Assembly (NCBI RefSeq): GCF_000178955.2
Contig: NC_016631.1
Location: 3,162,001-3,226,000 of the forward strand
Reading direction: 5' to 3'
Length of the DNA stretch: 64,000 nt
Source of the DNA: Granulicella mallensis MP5ACTX8
GTDB lineage: Bacteria; Acidobacteriota; Terriglobia; Terriglobales; Acidobacteriaceae
The position numbers and the translations under genes were made by a program. The notes under the pieces were generated by a model. It searched no databases. It saw only the letters and a list, made by a program, of their open reading frames with translations, and had not been told where the DNA came from. Positions 26,618 through 34,705 of the stretch are shown piece after piece; position 1 is the first letter of the stretch, and each line of letters begins with the position of its first letter.

Positions 26618-27703
26618 ATGTTGACCTCCGGCCCTATTTCGTCCCTGCCAAAGCCGCTCTCGCTCATTGCGGAGGTGACGCATCGCTGCCCGCTGCACTG
26701 TCTTTACTGCTCCAATCCCCTTGAGTTGAAGCGCGCGGAAGAGGAGCTCTCTACGGCTGATTGGAAGCGCGTCTTTGAACAGGCCGCCAGTCTTGGGATT
26801 CTGCATCTACATCTCACCGGCGGAGAGCCGCTGGCGCGGAAAGACCTTGCCGAACTGATCGATACCGCACACCGGGCGGGACTCTACGTCAACATGATTA
26901 CGTCGGGGGTTGGCCTGACCAGGGAACGTCTTGGCGAACTGGTAGAAGCCGGGCTTGAACATCTGCAGCTCAGCTTTCAGGACCTCGACGAGACGACGGC
27001 GAACCATATCGCAGGCACACGCGCTCATGCGCTCAAGCTCGCGCTGGTTCCGGTGCTCAAGGAATTCCCTCTCGCGTTCACGGTTAATCTGGTTGTCCAT
27101 CGGATGAACCTCGATCGCCTGGAGTCCTTTATTGGGCTGGCGGAAGAGCTGGGGCCGGATCGCCTGGAGATTGCGCACGTTCAGTACTATGGCTGGGCTC
27201 TGAAGAACCGGTCGCTCCTGATGCCGACGCAGGAGCAGGTGGATCGCTCTTTACCTGTGATCGAAGCAGCCAAGGAGCGACTTAGGGGAAAGATCCATCT
27301 CGATTCCGTCTTCCCCGACTACTTTGGCAGTTTCCCCAAGGCTTGCGTCGGTGGCTGGGGACGACAGATGATGCTCATCGACCCGACAGGACAGGCGCTG
27401 CCCTGCCACTCCGCAGCCATTATTCCTGGCCTGCGATTCGACAAGGTGCAGGACCACGATCTTGCATGGATATGGGAGTCATCGGCAGCCTTTCAGCGCT
27501 TTCGCGGAGACTCCTGGATGCCGGAGACGTGCCTGGCCTGCCCGCGGAAGGAGAAGGATTTTGGCGGATGCCGCTGCCAGGCTTTTCTGCTTACCGGCGA
27601 CGCCCAGGCCATCGATCCCGTGTGCCGGTATAGCCCGGACCACCATTTGCTGACGGAGCTTAGGCTTCCCTCCAACGACGTTCTTCCGATCTGGAGAGGG
27701 TAA
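26618..27703 (+). CDS. pqqE: PqqE, radical SAM/SPASM PqqA cross-linking enzyme
   Basis: A 361-residue radical SAM enzyme that forms the carbon-carbon link between Glu and Tyr of PqqA. The 4Fe-4S site is C24-x3-C28-x2-C31 (CPLHCLYC), with LTGGEPLARKDL downstream. The C-terminal SPASM domain keeps its Cys set (LPCHSA, TCLACPRKEKDFGGCRC, PVC). This completes a compact pqqABCDE operon on the plus strand. No PQQ-dependent dehydrogenase or pqqF protease is in the window. The gene converges with the aldolase gene, whose stop codon abuts its own. Confidence 0.94.
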   Translation: MLTSGPISSLPKPLSLIAEVTHRCPLHCLYCSNPLELKRAEEELSTADWKRVFEQAASLGILHLHLTGGEPLARKDLAELIDTAHRAGLYVNMITSGVGLTRERLGELVEAGLEHLQLSFQDLDETTANHIAGTRAHALKLALVPVLKEFPLAFTVNLVVHRMNLDRLESFIGLAEELGPDRLEIAHVQYYGWALKNRSLLMPTQEQVDRSLPVIEAAKERLRGKIHLDSVFPDYFGSFPKACVGGWGRQMMLIDPTGQALPCHSAAIIPGLRFDKVQDHDLAWIWESSAAFQRFRGDSWMPETCLACPRKEKDFGGCRCQAFLLTGDAQAIDPVCRYSPDHHLLTELRLPSNDVLPIWRG

Positions 27704-28501
27704 TTAGTACGTCGCACCCGGTTTTACGACGGGTGCGGGTGGAAGATCTCCCTTGAACTTGCGGGCCAAGGCTCGCGCGGCTTGAGCCAGCATGGTCGTA
27801 TCAACGCCTACCGCACAGAAGGTAACACCACGCTGAATGTACTCCTGTGCGAGCGCAGTATCCGCGGTAAGAATGCCGGCGGCTTTACCGGATTGCACGA
27901 TGCGAGCAATCGCTGATTCGATCATCGAGATCACATCAGGATGTCCGAGATTTCCCAGGTGGCCAAGCGATGCGGCCAGGTCAGACGGCCCGATGAAAAC
28001 GCCATCGACACCTTCCACCGCGAGAATGTCATCCAGATTTTCGACCCCCTTCAATGTTTCGACCTGGATCAGCAAACAGACGGCTTCGTTCGCGCGCGCG
28101 AGGTACTCGGTTTCAGCGCCCCAGCGCGAGGCACGCGCCGACGCCACCCCGCGAATTCCGTGTGGCGGATATCGAGTCGCGGCCACCAACTGCCTTGCCT
28201 GCTCTGCCGTCTCAACGATTGGAATAAGAAGCGTATGGGCACCGATGTCGAGATACTGCTTGATCAGCACGGGATCGCCAATCGGAAGGCGCACGACTGG
28301 ATGCGTGGGATAAGCAGCGACCGCCTGAAGCTGGGCAAGCACGGAGCGCAGATCGTTTGGTCCATGTTCCCCATCGATGACCAGCCAATCGAACCCGGCG
28401 CTTGCGACAATCTCGATAGCGTAAGCGTCTGCAAAGCTCGCCCACAATCCGATCTGCGTTTGACCGGCAGCGAGCGCTTTTTTGAAAGCATTCTCCATCA
28501 T
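27704..28501 (-). CDS. HpcH/HpaI-family class II aldolase
   Basis: A 265-residue enzyme with the family signature [12 protein letters not shown] (catalytic His and metal ligand region, about residues 39-50), [14 protein letters not shown] and [10 protein letters not shown] with the metal-binding Glu. [20 protein letters not shown] follows. These aldolases cleave 4-hydroxy-2-oxo acids, such as 2,4-dihydroxyhept-2-enedioate or 2-keto-3-deoxy sugar acids, to pyruvate plus an aldehyde. No aromatic degradation genes are nearby, so a sugar-acid substrate is equally likely. The start at 28501 is followed by MM; either Met may be used. Promoter not identified. Confidence 0.87.
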   Translation of the reverse strand: MMENAFKKALAAGQTQIGLWASFADAYAIEIVASAGFDWLVIDGEHGPNDLRSVLAQLQAVAAYPTHPVVRLPIGDPVLIKQYLDIGAHTLLIPIVETAEQARQLVAATRYPPHGIRGVASARASRWGAETEYLARANEAVCLLIQVETLKGVENLDDILAVEGVDGVFIGPSDLAASLGHLGNLGHPDVISMIESAIARIVQSGKAAGILTADTALAQEYIQRGVTFCAVGVDTTMLAQAARALARKFKGDLPPAPVVKPGATY

Positions 28502-28819
28502 TACTGATTAGACTCCAGTCTTATAGAAGCAGCAGGCTATTGGGCCGAGTGGCCCGGAATCGATTGGGAAGGGCTGGCGGGGTGATCGCCGATACCCACC
28601 TTAAATCTCCATCGTGAAGTCTACATCGTGCGACTTCACGAGACGATCATTCGTGCCTCAGTTTCGTCGTTCAGGCTTTTGCATCTCTGCTATAGCTCCC
28701 TCATCACACATTGCCGTAGCTGAATCCTGCGCCTGAACCTAAGTTGATTCTTGCTATTTGGCCGAACCCAACGTAAATATTGCGTGGGTCCCAAATTCAT
28801 CTATGAGAGGCAAAACACT
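28502..28819. other. Intergenic region upstream of histone-H1-like gene
   Basis: About 320 bases between divergent genes. A perfect dyad CGTGAAGTC (28613-28621) / GACTTCACG (28632-28640) lies near the middle and could be an operator or small hairpin. A weak promoter-like pair (TTGCTA, 17-base spacer, TAAATA) sits at 28751-28779. Nothing else was seen. Confidence 0.35.
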
Positions 28820-28966
28820 ATGGCAACGAAGAAGGCTGTAAAAAAAGCCGTAAAGAAGGCTCCTGCTAAGAAAGCCGTCAAGAAAGCTGTAGCGAAGAAG
28901 GCACCAGCGAAGAAAGCTGCAAAGAAGGTCTCCATCAAGGCACAGCGGAATAACGGGCCTCTCTAA
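28820..28966 (+). CDS. Short histone-H1-like Lys/Ala-rich DNA-binding peptide
   Basis: A 48-residue basic peptide made of repeated KKAVKKAPAKK blocks, with a short tail (SIKAQRNNGPL). It resembles the C-terminal domain of histone H1 and the bacterial Hc1/HupB-type Lys-Ala tails, but without any globular domain. The ATG at 28820 follows GAGAGG. Such peptides bind DNA without sequence preference and may compact the nucleoid. The gene stands alone with its own terminator-like hairpin 45 bases downstream, so it is probably monocistronic and could be abundant. The role is inferred from composition only. Confidence 0.7.
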   Translation: MATKKAVKKAVKKAPAKKAVKKAVAKKAPAKKAAKKVSIKAQRNNGPL

Positions 28967-29010
28967 ATAAGACGTAAGCCGTCTCCAACCGCAGTACAAG
29001 CAAGCAATGC

Positions 29011-29037
29011 GCCCGGCAACTCATTACGAGAGCCGGG
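29011..29037 (+). terminator. Terminator-like hairpin after the histone-like gene
   Basis: GCCCGGC (29011-29017) pairs with GCCGGGC (29031-29037), with an inner CTC/GAG pairing, and is followed by GTTTCT. The right half is also the start of a 63-base direct repeat whose second copy is at 29778. Confidence 0.6.
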
Positions 29038-29083
29038 CGTTTCTGCCTTTAGAGAAACTGCTGGATTCGGATGTGCTCTGGCC
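29020..29083. repeat. Direct repeat, copy A
   Basis: The stretch from CTCATTACGAGAG to ATGTGCTCTGGCCC recurs at 29778-29840 with a handful of changes. The core TGCTGGATTCGGATGTGCT is exact in both. The copies flank the small exported-protein gene at 29273-29635. The rest of the 306-base gap 28967-29272 shows nothing else. Confidence 0.75.
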
Positions 29084-29272
29084 CCTCCCCCGCACCGGAG
29101 ACGTGGCACCCCGAGATCAAAACAGGGCATGGGAAGTGAGAAGCAAACTAACTCTTCCCACTCCCTCGCACCCTCGACGGCGACGAAATATCGACAAAGG
29201 TCGCTCTAACTAACAATCTAACAATCCAACTGCTACAAAAGATCGGGCACACCATCTGCAACGTTTCGGTGA

Positions 29273-29635
29273 TTACGCGGCAGAGGCAATATTGGTTACG
29301 TGAATCGTGTTGCTTGCTGTGTCGAACGTTCCCGTAACCGTCACTTGTTTGTCTTCGTACTTCTTCGCATCGTCCTGATTATCAAGGAAATGTCCGGCTG
29401 CTTTACCCTCAGGTGTTTGGCCCGTGAGCAGGGCAAACTGTCCCGTCTGGAGCTTCACAACCTTGCCTGTGAATTTCATTTCTTGCTGCGGGTTTTGTTG
29501 CGGTTGTTGCGGTTGGGCAGCGCTGCCGCTTTGCGTTTGTGCGGTTGCGGGGCCAGGGGTGAAAGCGCAGAGAGCCGTCGCCAAAATCAGTGCGAGCGCC
29601 TCTCTATGATGATTGCTCCTTTGCGTTATTTTCAT
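29273..29635 (-). CDS. Small exported protein, DUF5818-like OB-fold
   Basis: A 120-residue protein with a signal sequence (leader ending PATAQ) and a Gln/Pro-rich linker. A small beta-rich domain follows: KFTGKVVKLQTGQFALLTG, FLDNQDDAKKYEDKQVTVTGTFD, TIHVTNIASA. This matches the short OB-like modules (DUF5818 type) common in Acidobacteriota secretomes, in which a value is 'contained' by K-x-VTGTfD. The function is unknown. The gene stands alone and is flanked by two copies of a 63-base repeat. Confidence 0.65.
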   Translation of the reverse strand: MKITQRSNHHREALALILATALCAFTPGPATAQTQSGSAAQPQQPQQNPQQEMKFTGKVVKLQTGQFALLTGQTPEGKAAGHFLDNQDDAKKYEDKQVTVTGTFDTASNTIHVTNIASAA

Positions 29636-29777
29636 CTTCCTCCAGTGTTTTTCGGTTTGCTTGAAACCTTGACTTACAACATTGACAAGGCAATTCGTCT
29701 TCTCGACTCGAAGACTTCCAACCTAGGAAGCACAGATCGCATAGCGGGTTGCTCGCGTCAGGCAAGATCCCCGTCAC

Positions 29778-29840
29778 CTCATTACGAGAGCTGGGCCTTT
29801 CTGCCTTTGGAAAACTGCTGGATTCGGATGTGCTTCGGCC
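29778..29840. repeat. Direct repeat, copy B
   Basis: Matches 29020-29083 (CTCATTACGAGAG to TGTGCTTCGGCC). In this copy the hairpin partner is degraded, so only copy A retains the terminator-like fold. Confidence 0.75.
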
Positions 29841-30014
29841 ATTCGATCATGTGCTACTTCGACTGCGATTTTCCCAACGGGATCACCTTTTCAGTACATC
29901 CATCGAATCCACATCTGACGGGCATATCGGTTCTCCTTTTCATCCACGACAAATTCACTGTCGGGTCGGGAGACCATATGAGTGATCCTGAGAATCCGTC
30001 AAATCGAATGAGAA

Positions 30015-30039
30015 AGCCCCCACTGGACCAGTGGGGGCT
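30015..30039 (-). terminator. Terminator of tRNA-Glu
   Basis: AGCCCCCACTGG and CCAGTGGGGGCT are a 12-base self-complementary pair around a single base (effective stem about 10 bp). On the minus strand it is followed by TTTCTCATT. It lies 114 bases downstream of the tRNA-Glu 3' end. Confidence 0.7.
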
Positions 30040-30152
30040 CTTCACATTTATGTACAAAAACAGATACATTCTCCAGACTTTTCCAGAGGTATCCCTAAAG
30101 TGACCTTTTCAGTTTTCGTAATGTTCGGGGAAGAACTGTAAGTTGTTGATTT

Positions 30153-30229
30153 TGGTAGCGTTACCGGGGCTCGAACCCGGACTCTTCGCCTTGAGAGGGC
30201 GACGTGTTAACCAGTTACACCATAACGCC
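30153..30229 (-). tRNA. tRNA-Glu (anticodon CTC)
   Basis: Minus strand: acceptor GGCGTTA pairs with TAACGCT, discriminator A, encoded CCA. The anticodon stem TCGCC / GGCGA surrounds the loop CTCTCAA, giving anticodon CTC. The T-arm CCGGG-TTCGAGC-CCCGG is present. Length with CCA is 77 bases. Confidence 0.95.
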
Positions 30230-30348
30230 ACATCACGGATGGGGAATCCGTTGCGACTTAAAGAAGTATAGCAGACAGAAACGAAATAGATTTCCTACGC
30301 TACAGCTCAAAAGCGATATCACTAACTCGTAGGGTGGCTGAATCCTCA

Positions 30349-30390
30349 GGAAGCAGATTCCCTACGGGAATGACAACCAGAAAGGCAAAA
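30349..30390. repeat. Half-copy of dispersed inverted-repeat element
   Basis: GGAAGCAGATTCCCTACGGG followed by AATGACAACCAGAAAGGCAA is nearly identical to 21410-21460. It lies in the gap between tRNA-Glu and the DUF507 genes. Confidence 0.65.
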
Positions 30391-30409
30391 GCGTCAGAAA
30401 GAAAAGGCC

Positions 30410-30685
30410 TTACAGACCGAGCTTCTTGACCTCGTCGTTGTAGTACTTGCGGTACAGGATGTCCCACTCCTGGGAACCCTCGACGATAATCTTGCGCTGC
30501 GAGGAGATCTTCAGGCGCGCGGCAGCGTCGATCCTGGTCTCTTCCGTCAGCAGCTTTTCGAGAATCTTGCGAGCCTCCTGGCGGATCGTGTTGCGATCCT
30601 CCAGAAAGTCGACTTCGTCGATCTCGGCGAGCGTGTCGGCTACGGTATGGGCGAGCTTGTTGAGCTTGTCGCGGCTGATTCTCAT
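30410..30685 (-). CDS. DUF507 family protein (copy 2)
   Basis: A 91-residue, highly charged alpha-helical protein of the DUF507 family (MRISRDKLNKLAHTVADTL, then EWDILYRKYYNDEVKKLGL). Function unknown; the family is widespread in Acidobacteriota, Nitrospirota and related groups. It overlaps the upstream DUF507 gene by four bases (ATGA), so the two are co-translated paralogues that may form a heteromer. Confidence 0.85.
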   Translation of the reverse strand: MRISRDKLNKLAHTVADTLAEIDEVDFLEDRNTIRQEARKILEKLLTEETRIDAAARLKISSQRKIIVEGSQEWDILYRKYYNDEVKKLGL

Positions 30686-30960
30686 AGCACCGCCTTGTAC
30701 TTGCGAGCGAGCTCGTTCTTTACCTTCTTGAACATCTCAGGGTAGCTGGCGCCGGTCTTGTGCATGTCGTCCTGAAACGCTTCGAGGATGACGCGAACTT
30801 CATCGTTGATGCGGTCTTCCAGCGAGAGCTCATCAATCAGCCCTGCGGTGACGCGTTCGTCGACGAGAGCCGGCTTGTCGGTCTTGATCATCTTCGCCGC
30901 AACGAGATGCTTATTCGTCTGCCGGGCGAGATAGCCTACATAGTCCTTGGAAAAAATCAT
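30682..30960 (-). CDS. DUF507 family protein (copy 1)
   Basis: A 92-residue paralogue (MIFSKDYVGYLARQTNKHL, then MHKTGASYPEMFKKVKNELARKYKAVL). The ATG at 30960 is chosen because upstream in-frame sequence lacks family similarity. It is divergent from the small acidic protein at 31065 and overlaps the second DUF507 gene by four bases. Function unknown. Confidence 0.85.
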   Translation of the reverse strand: MIFSKDYVGYLARQTNKHLVAAKMIKTDKPALVDERVTAGLIDELSLEDRINDEVRVILEAFQDDMHKTGASYPEMFKKVKNELARKYKAVL

Positions 30961-31064
30961 GGTCACCAAAAGGTTAGCACGGTGAAATGGTTGAGTCAGC
31001 AGGTCTTTGCACTCCGGTCGATTCTTTCTTTCCTGTAGCGCACGAGTCTCCCGCATCTGCGAGA

Positions 31065-31535
31065 ATGGCCTTTATGCATTTGGACGATCTCTCTACACTC
31101 AAAGACGATATGGTGGCCTTCATTGCCGGGCATGGCATGAGGCGTATGAACGGTTATGTGCCCGAAGATGTACCAACGGTGATCTTCGAGGAAGACGATA
31201 TCGATGGATGGAAAGACTTCGTCGAGCACGCCAAATCCGCCAATGCCCCGTTTCTGACGATGAGCGAAGTCGTCCTCGAGCCTGAGGACGTTGCGACGCT
31301 GATCGGACAGGTGCGCGACCACAACTACCCGGACCACGATGCAGCCGAGCTCGAAGAGGCCCAGGACCTGACCCAGCACGTCGGCAAGACCGGCTACCTG
31401 CAGCTTGGCTTCTCGCATGGCGGCGTGATGTTTCTCTACGAGACCGCCACCGAATGGTATGACGTCTTCCAGGAACTGATGGAAACGGTCACCGATCTCG
31501 GACAGATCATCGTTGACGATAGCGACGAAGACTGA
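31065..31535 (+). CDS. Small acidic protein of unknown function upstream of recJ
   Basis: A 156-residue, strongly acidic cytoplasmic protein (many Asp/Glu, ending DDSDED). No signal peptide or membrane segment. Visible segments include AFIAGHGMRRMNGYVPEDVPTVIFEEDD and GKTGYLQLGFSHGGVMFLYE. I do not recognise the family. The start could be 31065 or 31074 (both ATG). It ends eight bases before the recJ start, so the pair is likely an operon. The role is unknown; possibly linked to DNA metabolism by context. Confidence 0.65.
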   Translation: MAFMHLDDLSTLKDDMVAFIAGHGMRRMNGYVPEDVPTVIFEEDDIDGWKDFVEHAKSANAPFLTMSEVVLEPEDVATLIGQVRDHNYPDHDAAELEEAQDLTQHVGKTGYLQLGFSHGGVMFLYETATEWYDVFQELMETVTDLGQIIVDDSDED

Positions 31536-31542
31536 GGCTCGC

Positions 31543-33372
31543 GTGAGTGCGCCACCCCTCACCCAGGTTACCCAGTGGGTCGTCGCAGGCAAGGTTTCCG
31601 ATACAGCAAAGCAGTTGGAGCGGGAGCTAGGTCTTCCGCCGGCGATCGCCTGCCTGCTGGTTTGCCGTGGAATCGAAACCGTAGCGGCGGCCAGGGCTTT
31701 TCTGGCCCCCTCGCTCGACCAGCTGCATGATCCCTCCCTCATGCTCGGCATGGATAAGGCTGTGGCGCGTCTCCGTACGGCACTGCTCCTGCAGGAGCCG
31801 GTGCTGATCTATGGCGACTACGACGTCGACGGCACCGTGGCTACCGTGCTCCTGAAGACCGCGGCAGAACGGGCCGCTGCGGCGATGGGCGTCACCGCCG
31901 ACATTCGATATCACATTCCCCACCGCATTCGCGAAGGCTATGGGATGCAGGAGCTACGCATCGAGGCGGCAGCCGCCGAGGGAGTGCGTCTCATCGTCAG
32001 CGTCGACACCGGCATCCGTGCCTTCGCCGCAGCCGAAGAGGCCGAGCGTGTCGGCCTCGATCTCATCGTGACCGATCATCATTTGCCGGATGGGGCGGAA
32101 GGCGTTCCGCGAGCCGTCGCCGTGGTGAATCCGAACCAGCCGGGCTGCGAGTATCCCTACAAAGAGCTCTGCGGAGCGGCCGTTGCCTTCAAACTGGCGC
32201 AGGCCCTGCTCGAAAGCTCAGTCCAGCAGGAGGACGAGCGCCTCCGTCTGCGCGAGAAGACTCTGCCCTCCTTCCTGAAGCTGCTGGCGATCGCCACGAT
32301 CGCAGATGCCGTTCCCCTGACCGGGGAGAACCGGGTCATCGCAGCGCTGGGCCTGCTTGAGCTGCGGAAGCCGTCGCAGGCAGGACTCAAGGCCCTGATG
32401 GAGCTGTCCCAGATCGATACGTCGCGCGCCATCTCGGCGACCGACATCGGGTTTCGCCTGGCTCCGCGCATCAACGCCGCTGGCCGCATGGACATCGCCA
32501 GCGATGTCGTGGAGATGTTTCTTACCCGGGACCCGGCGATGGCTCGCACCCTCGCTGAGAAGCTGCACCGCCTGAACGAGGAACGCCGGACGACCGAAGC
32601 CGAAGCCCTGCGCGAGATCGAGGAGCGGCTGGCCGTGATGGTCGCATCTCCCGAAGGCCTTGCGGCCTGCCTGGTGCTGGACGATCCCGCATGGCACCGC
32701 GGCGTGATCGGAATCCTGGCCTCCCGTGTCGTCGACCGTACGGGCAGGCCCTCTTTGGTGCTGGCGCATGAAGAGGGGCAGGCCTATGGCTCCGGCCGGT
32801 CCGTCGCCGGATTTCATCTGCTCGATGCCCTCACGAGCATCGATACCGAAGAGGACACCCAGCTCTTCGCACGCTTCGGCGGGCATGCACATGCCGTGGG
32901 TTTTTCGCTGCCCTCCAGCCAGGTGGAAGACCTGCGCAACCGTATGGCCAGGTATGCGGCCTCGAAGCGCACGGCCGACGACGAGATTACGAAGTTGGAC
33001 TGCGATCTTGAGCTGAGACTCGGAGAAATCACGGCTGATTTTCTGGTCGCCCTCGAACAGCTTGGGCCCTTCGGCAATGGAAATTCCGAGCCCGTGTTTC
33101 TCAGCTATGGGGTGCGGCTGGGCATCGCGCCCAAGGTCGTCAAAGACCGGCATCTGCGGCTGACGGTAGAGGACCCCGACGACGGTTCGCGGTTGGGAGG
33201 CATGGCATGGGGACGGCGCACCGACTGGGCCGCTCGAGCCCGCGAGGAAGGCTGGGTGCAAGGCAGCCTGCTCGACCTTGTCTATCGTCTTCGGCGTAAC
33301 TGGCACCCTGACTTCGGAGGATGGGAGTTGGAGATCATCGCTATCCGTTCCGGTGCAGCCAACAACAGGTAG
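31543..33372 (+). CDS. recJ: RecJ single-stranded-DNA-specific exonuclease
   Basis: A 609-residue 5'-3' ssDNA exonuclease of the DHH phosphoesterase family, acting in mismatch repair and recombination with RecQ and SSB. The motifs are in order: GDYDVDG at about 91-97, SVDTG, the DHH motif at about 178-180, a PRINAAGRM block, the DHHA1 motif GGHAHAVGFSL, and the C-terminal OB fold with GPFGNGNSEPVF. The GTG at 31543 is preferred as it follows the upstream stop and a GAGG; a TTG at 31513 is in frame but overlaps the upstream gene. Length is typical. Confidence 0.95.
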   Translation: MSAPPLTQVTQWVVAGKVSDTAKQLERELGLPPAIACLLVCRGIETVAAARAFLAPSLDQLHDPSLMLGMDKAVARLRTALLLQEPVLIYGDYDVDGTVATVLLKTAAERAAAAMGVTADIRYHIPHRIREGYGMQELRIEAAAAEGVRLIVSVDTGIRAFAAAEEAERVGLDLIVTDHHLPDGAEGVPRAVAVVNPNQPGCEYPYKELCGAAVAFKLAQALLESSVQQEDERLRLREKTLPSFLKLLAIATIADAVPLTGENRVIAALGLLELRKPSQAGLKALMELSQIDTSRAISATDIGFRLAPRINAAGRMDIASDVVEMFLTRDPAMARTLAEKLHRLNEERRTTEAEALREIEERLAVMVASPEGLAACLVLDDPAWHRGVIGILASRVVDRTGRPSLVLAHEEGQAYGSGRSVAGFHLLDALTSIDTEEDTQLFARFGGHAHAVGFSLPSSQVEDLRNRMARYAASKRTADDEITKLDCDLELRLGEITADFLVALEQLGPFGNGNSEPVFLSYGVRLGIAPKVVKDRHLRLTVEDPDDGSRLGGMAWGRRTDWAARAREEGWVQGSLLDLVYRLRRNWHPDFGGWELEIIAIRSGAANNR

Positions 33373-33451
33373 AATCCTCGTAAACACCTGTGTGTAAAAG
33401 TTTTTGCTTCGCTTTGAAAGATTAGACGTCCTATATACTGACGCTTTGCTT

Positions 33452-34705
33452 ATGGCACAACGAGAGTCCAGTCAAACACGCGGTTGGATGTGGAGCATTG
33501 TCGCGCTAATCGCGTGCGGTGCTCTCTTCCTGCTAGTTCATATGGCCTTACGCAGCACGGTGGCCGTTCATACCGCTACGGTGGGGTATGAGGACATTCC
33601 GAGTTCCGTCTCCACGAACGGTATCGTCCAACCCGTAGACGATTTCCAGGCCCACGCAGTCGCTCCCGGCGCGGTCAAGAAGCTCTTCGTCACGGTGGGG
33701 GAGAAGGTCAGTCAGGGGCAGGAGCTCGTCCGGATGGACGACAGCGAGGCCCGCAAAAATGTTGTTGCCGCGCAGGCCGCTCTGCAATCGAGTGAATCGA
33801 CCCTGAAGAATATGCAAAACGGCGGCACGCACGGAGAACTGCAAACGCAGACGGCCGACATGAACGCTGCCCAGGTACAGGAGCAGCAGTCTGCCGCCTC
33901 TCTATCATCCTTGGAAGCTCTCCAGGCAAAGGGCGCGGCTTCGGCGAATGAGGTGGCCACGGCAAAACAGCGCCTCTCCGAGAGTCAGGCACGTCTGGCT
34001 AGTCTGCAGACACACCACTCCAGCCCCTATGGCCCCAACGATATCGCCCCGCTGCAAGCCCAGGTGGCCCAGGCGCACGCTACTCTCGAGGCTGCCCAGA
34101 AGGCCCTCGCGGATATCGACATTCACTCTCCGATCCCCGGCACGGTCTACTACATTCCGGTAGCCCAATACGACTTTGTGCCGGGCGGCGATACCTTGCT
34201 GGACGTTGCGGACCTTACACATATTCAGATTCAGGCTTACTTCGACGAGCCTGAGGTAGGCAAACTCGCCGACGGCCAACCTGTAACCATCGTCTGGGAT
34301 GCCAAGCCCGAACGCGTGTGGCATGGACACATCCTGCAGATTCCGACAACCATCATCAAGTACGGAACCCGCTATGTCGGCGAGTGCATTATCACTGTCG
34401 ATGATGCCAATGGCGATCTGCTGCCCAACACCAACGTCACGGTCAAGGTGATTACGCAGCAACGCCTGCATGTGTTGAGCGTGCCTCGCGAGGCGCTGCA
34501 CACCGATGGCCCCAACAACTTTATCTTCAAGATCGTCAATGGACGGCTGCGCAAAACGCCCGTCCAGGTCGGATTGGGCTTGAACCTGACACGTGCGGAG
34601 ATCACACAAGGGCTATCTGAGGGCGACACCGTCGTCACGGGCTCGACTACGGAAGCCGACCTGACCGACGGGCTCGAAGTGAAGGTAGTAAAGGCGCAGC
34701 AGTAG
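33452..34705 (+). CDS. MacA/HlyD-type periplasmic adaptor protein
   Basis: A 417-residue membrane-fusion protein. An N-terminal membrane segment (MWSIVALIACGALFLLVHMAL) precedes the lipoyl/barrel-sandwich half (VAPGAVKKLFVTVGEKVSQGQELVRMDD). A long coiled-coil hairpin (about residues 95-210) follows, then the second lipoyl half, a beta-barrel (IQIQAYFDEPEVGKLADGQPV) and a membrane-proximal domain. Such adaptors bridge an inner-membrane pump and TolC. Downstream are a TPR protein, which starts one base after its stop, and a TolC-like channel. No ABC or RND pump gene is in the window, so the partner must be elsewhere. Confidence 0.88.
   Translation: MAQRESSQTRGWMWSIVALIACGALFLLVHMALRSTVAVHTATVGYEDIPSSVSTNGIVQPVDDFQAHAVAPGAVKKLFVTVGEKVSQGQELVRMDDSEARKNVVAAQAALQSSESTLKNMQNGGTHGELQTQTADMNAAQVQEQQSAASLSSLEALQAKGAASANEVATAKQRLSESQARLASLQTHHSSPYGPNDIAPLQAQVAQAHATLEAAQKALADIDIHSPIPGTVYYIPVAQYDFVPGGDTLLDVADLTHIQIQAYFDEPEVGKLADGQPVTIVWDAKPERVWHGHILQIPTTIIKYGTRYVGECIITVDDANGDLLPNTNVTVKVITQQRLHVLSVPREALHTDGPNNFIFKIVNGRLRKTPVQVGLGLNLTRAEITQGLSEGDTVVTGSTTEADLTDGLEVKVVKAQQ

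Larger units (their letters stand above)
29636..30152. other. Intergenic region with repeat copy B and tRNA terminator
   Basis: A 517-base stretch without a credible gene. It contains the second copy of the 63-base repeat (29778-29840) and the terminator of the minus-strand tRNA-Glu (30015-30039). Short open frames here have no recognisable product. Confidence 0.5.

Noticed and set aside
27713..27737. CGCACCCG/CGGGTGCG dyad at the pqqE-aldolase junction
   Set aside because: Lies inside the aldolase 3' coding sequence and has no T-tract, so it is not a convincing terminator.
29749..29985. Open frames near the second copy of the 63-base repeat
   Set aside because: They arise from repeat and GC skew, are not conserved in codon use, and overlap terminator-like sequence.
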